Shown here piece after piece: positions 5,684-8,336 of a stretch of 8,336 bases of DNA. The position numbers were made by a program, and so were the translations under genes. This DNA is from Oscillospiraceae bacterium (lineage in GTDB: Bacteria; Bacillota; Clostridia; Oscillospirales; Ruminococcaceae): assembly GCA_016296165.1 (NCBI GenBank), contig JAEDJV010000109.1:1-8336 (forward strand), written 5' to 3'. How positions within the stretch are numbered: position 1 is the first letter of the stretch; every line of letters begins with the position of its first letter. The notes below the pieces were generated by a model, which saw only the letters and a program-made list of their open reading frames with translations, was not told the origin of the DNA and made no database searches.

Positions 5684-7222
5684 ATGTATATAAACTATAA
5701 CATTGTAAATGGAAAAGAGTATGGAACCGTAACTACATCTGTTCGAAAAGGGAAAAGTGTTTCAAAAGGTGAACAGATTTATCTCGGAAGAGTAGTTGAT
5801 AAAGTAAACGGTATTTTTAAAAGTCGTGAAAGAGGATTGTTCAAATATGATATTACAACAAATTCGTACAGTCCTGTTCCAGCCGATTTTGAAGAACCTA
5901 AAGAACAACGAAAAACCAAATATTCAAAGCGTCCCGTTCTAATAGTATCATTTGGAGATATCTATTTGCTTGATTCTTTCATGAGTAAAAGTGGAATTAT
6001 GACAGCAATAAATGCTATCAATTACAAAAATCAAGATACACTTCACGCACTGATTACATACTACATACTTACAACATATTCAAATTGCCATGCTGAAGAC
6101 TGGTGGGAACTTACATACGCGAAATATCTTTATCCTAAAGCTCAGATGACATCGCAAAGGATAAGCGAAGCACTTGCTGATATAGGGAGTGAAGATGCAA
6201 AAAGAGGTTTTTTCAAAGAGTATTTTAAATTTCTCGCTAAAAGAAGAGGTACGGATGATTCAAGTGGTATTGATGATGGTATCCTGATTGATAGTTCCGG
6301 ACTTCCTAATTCTGTACATTTTCCGTTGACGGCTGTTAATAATCATAACGGTGTAATCAGCGAAGAACTGAGACTGATTTATGTTGTTCAGCAACATACG
6401 GGAATGCCATTGTTTTTTAGATATGTTGCCGGAAATGTTATTGATGTCAGTACCATAACAAGAACCATAGCTGAGCTAAAAGCAAACGGAGTAAATACTA
6501 AATTTGCTATTCTTGATGCCGGATATTATACCGGTGCAAACGCTGATGCTCTTCTTGATTCGGGCATTTCTTTTATGGCTCGAATGAAGAGTAATTTTAA
6601 GGTATACAAAAAAATTGTAAATGAACATCTTAATGGTCTGATGGTAAAAGAAAATGCGGTAATATACAATAAGCGACTAATATATATCAAATGCGTTCCG
6701 TGTATGATTGGTCAGAAAGAAAATCGAAAAGCTTATGCATACCTTTGTAAAGACATGACAGCTTACAATGAAGGGCAAAAAAATGCTATTGCACGAGCCG
6801 AAGATGAAAGTCTTACTGCTTCAGATATTTTTGATGATTTACAAAGACAAGGAGTATTTGTACTTGTATCAACCCGAAGGGTTGCTGTCGATAAAATACT
6901 TCCGTTATATTACATGCGAGATCAGGTTGAAAAAATATTTGAACTGTGTAAACAGGAAGAAAAAATTCTTCCGATAAATGTTGAATCAGAGGCTACATTA
7001 AGAGGACATCTGCTGATGACTTTTATTGCATCCGTTGTACTTAAAATGATGACAGATAAACTTCGGAATACAACGCTAACGACTGAATCAATGTTTATGA
7101 ATTTACATGAACAGCATGCAATTATATATGACAATGAATTTGTAACAACAGAACCTGTTAAGAAAATGAATGAAGCGTATAAAGCGTTTAACATTCAGTG
7201 TCCTGTAACTATACAACGATAG
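5684..7222 (+). CDS. DDE transposase, IS4/IS1634 type
   Basis: A 512-residue transposase that would cut and join the IS ends. The RNase H-like catalytic core is shown by D203 in GILIDSSGLPNS, D278 in FAILDAGYYTG, and the C-terminal signature Y409-x2-R412-x3-E416-x6-K423, an exact Y-(2)-R-(3)-E-(6)-K pattern that marks IS4-related families and supplies the catalytic glutamate. An insertion of more than 100 residues between D278 and E416 is normal for this group. Residues 1-90 form a basic N-terminal region likely to bind the inverted repeats. An in-frame ATG exists at 5663, but GAGGAA (5675-5680) sits right before the ATG at 5684 and the family-like MYINYNIVNGKEY start, so the shorter form is preferred. 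No frameshift or internal stop is seen, and the gene appears functional. Confidence 0.93.
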   Translation: MYINYNIVNGKEYGTVTTSVRKGKSVSKGEQIYLGRVVDKVNGIFKSRERGLFKYDITTNSYSPVPADFEEPKEQRKTKYSKRPVLIVSFGDIYLLDSFMSKSGIMTAINAINYKNQDTLHALITYYILTTYSNCHAEDWWELTYAKYLYPKAQMTSQRISEALADIGSEDAKRGFFKEYFKFLAKRRGTDDSSGIDDGILIDSSGLPNSVHFPLTAVNNHNGVISEELRLIYVVQQHTGMPLFFRYVAGNVIDVSTITRTIAELKANGVNTKFAILDAGYYTGANADALLDSGISFMARMKSNFKVYKKIVNEHLNGLMVKENAVIYNKRLIYIKCVPCMIGQKENRKAYAYLCKDMTAYNEGQKNAIARAEDESLTASDIFDDLQRQGVFVLVSTRRVAVDKILPLYYMRDQVEKIFELCKQEEKILPINVESEATLRGHLLMTFIASVVLKMMTDKLRNTTLTTESMFMNLHEQHAIIYDNEFVTTEPVKKMNEAYKAFNIQCPVTIQR

Positions 7223-7231
7223 TCATGAAAA

Positions 7232-7261
7232 TGTAGACTAAAAAATTCTCGGGAACTCAGG
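7232..7261 (-). repeat. right terminal inverted repeat of the IS
   Basis: This 30-bp repeat reads GTAGACTAAA at its inner side and GGGAACTCAGG at the outer end. It is the inverted partner of 5510-5538 and lies 9 bp past the transposase stop codon. Confidence 0.92.
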
Positions 7262-7266
7262 ATTAT
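7262..7266. repeat. right copy of the 5-bp target site duplication (ATTAT)
   Basis: This copy directly follows the right IS end and is identical to 5505-5509. From here to 7423 no gene is visible. The only structure is an all-A/T hairpin (arms 7346-7353 and 7363-7370) followed by TTTATT, too weak to call a terminator with confidence. Confidence 0.8.
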
Positions 7267-7423
7267 TTTGAAACTATAAATGAACAAATTTGAAAAAATA
7301 GATGTTATCTAAAAATAAACAATTATTTTGTTGTACCGATTCGCTAAAAATATAAAAAACAGATATTTTTTTTATTCGGAAATAGTTATTAAGCCAAACT
7401 TTTTTGAAAAAACAATCATTATA

Positions 7424-7452
7424 TTGACAAAAATCCGATATAGAGTTACAAT
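7424..7452 (+). promoter_or_regulatory. strong sigma-A promoter of the secreted-protein gene
   Basis: A consensus TTGACA (7424-7429), a 17-bp spacer and TACAAT (7447-7452, one mismatch to TATAAT) line up. Transcription would begin near 7459, giving a 5' leader of about 74 nt before the ATG at 7533. It is the best-matched promoter outside the IS, so the downstream gene is probably well expressed. Confidence 0.78.
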
Positions 7453-7532
7453 ACTATTTGTTATGTGGAGATTTGTTCGTGTTAGTTTGATTCACATCAT
7501 AATATTTTTACTTAATCATGGAGGAGTATTAT

Positions 7533-7856
7533 ATGAAAAAAAGTATTAAGAAAAAATTTAGCGCACTGATGTGTGCAACACTTCTTGCTAGTACTGCAGT
7601 TTCAGTAGGTGCAGCTACTTTTGGAAATGGTAAGTGCGGGGCTTCTAATGTAGAAGTTCTTCAGGTTAGATATAATGGTGCAGCGTGGAATTATTCAGGA
7701 TCTGGTTACAAATGGGCTTCATTTACATATACTAGAAATGGTAGAACTCTTATGAAGAAAACCGTTAATCAGGGAAGGGTTTCTGGTTCAGTATGGGATG
7801 ACTTGATTCATTGGGATGATGCACACACAACTCATTTTTATTGGAATTGTGGCTAA
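7533..7856 (+). CDS. small secreted two-cysteine protein, bacteriocin-like (loosely lactococcin 972-like)
   Basis: A 107-residue exported protein. The N-terminus has a basic KKSIKKK head, a hydrophobic core (ALMCATLLASTAVSV) and a signal peptidase I site near VGA/AT (after residue 27), leaving about 80 residues. The mature part is rich in Gly, Ser, Thr and aromatics, with W52, W61, W88, W94 and W104 and several Tyr and Phe, and has no membrane segment. Only C35 and C106 remain after export; a disulfide would tie the N- and C-termini together. Size, secretion, beta-type composition and the aromatic FYW end recall lactococcin 972-family bacteriocins, and that family usually precedes a membrane-protein gene, as here. 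Residue-level similarity is weak. GGAGGAG (7520-7526), 6 nt upstream, fixes this start over the in-frame ATG at 7518. Another small secreted adhesin or effector is possible. Confidence 0.75.
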   Translation: MKKSIKKKFSALMCATLLASTAVSVGAATFGNGKCGASNVEVLQVRYNGAAWNYSGSGYKWASFTYTRNGRTLMKKTVNQGRVSGSVWDDLIHWDDAHTTHFYWNCG

Positions 7857-8147
7857 TCAATAGATGCATTATTTAACACGAACAATTATTCCACATAAAA
7901 ATAAATTTATTCAAACTGCGCACATTTAATACTTGTACATTTTATTAGTTTATAGTAAATATGATTATAATTAAGATGAGTCGTCTGTATTACATTGAGA
8001 TTAGAAAATATCTTGTATATATTTTTTAAAAATTCTTAAATTAACTAGAGTTTTTAAGGTATATAGTATTATGAGTATTTATCTAAAGTATTTTGGATGT
8101 AGTGCGTTATTCATTTTTGACTAAATCGAAATATTATAGGAGAATTG
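7857..8147 (+). other. 291-bp very A/T-rich gap between the secreted-protein gene and the membrane-protein gene
   Basis: No open frame with a ribosome binding site, no clear terminator stem and no convincing promoter is visible. TTGTAC at 7933-7938 and several TATAGT/TATTAT runs are candidate elements, but the spacings do not fit well. Whether the two flanking genes are co-transcribed cannot be decided from sequence. Confidence 0.4.
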
Positions 8148-8336
8148 ATGAAAAAGTCCTTATTTACAAAACTTGATAGATTTGAATTATTATGTTGTTA
8201 TATATTATGCTTTGGATTTAATTTTTTGTTTGACTACTCTAAGACTTTAAATATTGATTCCTATTTTCTGCAAACGTTTTTTAAACAATTATATGATTAT
8301 CAAGTTTTTATAACGGTGTCATTGTCATTTATTATT
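8148..8336 (+). CDS. N-terminal part of a membrane protein of unknown function (cut by window edge)
   Basis: The first 63 residues of an open frame that runs off the window. The start is supported by AGGAG (8138-8142), 5 nt upstream of the ATG. A basic head (MKKSLFTKLDR) leads into a hydrophobic segment at residues about 13-28 (ELLCCYILCFGFNFLF). A polar, aromatic 25-residue loop follows, and a second hydrophobic segment begins near residue 52 (QVFITVSLSFII). This is the pattern of a polytopic inner-membrane protein. Its place after the secreted-protein gene on the same strand suggests export, immunity or a transporter permease; lactococcin 972-type loci carry a large membrane protein and an ABC ATPase in this position. 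No diagnostic motif is visible in the part available, so the function is not assigned. Cys- and Phe-rich use and high A/T content fit accessory DNA. Confidence 0.7.
   Translation, partial: MKKSLFTKLDRFELLCCYILCFGFNFLFDYSKTLNIDSYFLQTFFKQLYDYQVFITVSLSFII

Larger units (their letters stand above)
5510..7261 (+). mobile_element. complete IS4/IS1634-type insertion sequence, 1752 bp
   Basis: The element has near-perfect terminal inverted repeats (5510-5538 and 7232-7261), a 5-bp direct target duplication (ATTAT), and one full-length transposase gene filling most of it. A 150-bp left non-coding part contains the transposase promoter. At the right end only 9 bp separate the stop codon from the inverted repeat. 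With intact ends, duplication and open frame, it appears to be a recent and potentially active insertion. It sits in or beside a minus-strand gene remnant. Confidence 0.92.

Noticed and set aside
7328..7549. 73-codon plus-strand open frame overlapping the start of the secreted-protein gene
   Set aside because: It has no ribosome binding site, contains the promoter and leader of the downstream gene, and its composition is that of translated A/T-rich DNA.
1..8336. CRISPR array, tRNA or rRNA genes
   Set aside because: No spaced identical direct repeats, cloverleaf with a TTCRA arm, or rRNA-conserved sequence was seen on either strand by eye.

Overview
This AT-rich window looks like the chromosome of a low-GC Gram-positive anaerobe of the class Clostridia, most likely a Ruminococcus-like member of the Ruminococcaceae/Oscillospiraceae. 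The reasons are a spore-protease gene (gpr) next to rpsT, a single-chain bacterial glycyl-tRNA synthetase of the dimeric type, strong GGAGG-type ribosome binding sites, sigma-A promoters with 17-bp spacers, and a Thr/Ser-rich lipoprotein of a style common in ruminococci. The genus is inferred from style, not proven.

Positions 1-4379 are ordinary core genome: a CPA2-type cation/proton antiporter (minus strand), rpsT for ribosomal protein S20 (minus), gpr germination protease (plus, divergent from rpsT), and glyS glycyl-tRNA synthetase (minus, convergent with gpr and sharing one bidirectional terminator). The antiporter, rpsT and glyS each have a recognisable sigma-A promoter and a leader of 110-155 nt. 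The rpsT leader carries a hairpin that resembles an attenuator. The glyS leader carries a repeated TGCATATC-type element and no visible T-box.

Positions 4380-5509 are transitional. They hold a 395-bp gene-free stretch with a perfect 18-bp inverted repeat built from DnaA-box-like 9-mers, a small secreted lipoprotein gene, a terminator hairpin, and a minus-strand coding remnant that is frame-disrupted and abuts an insertion sequence.

Positions 5510-7261 are a complete 1752-bp insertion sequence of the IS4/IS1634 type. It has 29/30-bp terminal inverted repeats, a 5-bp ATTAT target duplication, its own extended -10 promoter, and one intact DDE transposase with a full Y-R-E-K signature. An extra copy of the inner TIR motif lies just downstream of the transposase promoter.

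Positions 7262-8336 look like accessory DNA of even higher AT content. A strong promoter drives a 107-residue secreted, aromatic-rich, two-cysteine protein that resembles a bacteriocin precursor (loosely lactococcin 972-like). The start of a membrane protein follows on the same strand and is cut by the window edge. This pair is the best candidate here for an undescribed system, perhaps a secreted toxin or bacteriocin with a membrane partner, but its function is inferred from architecture only.
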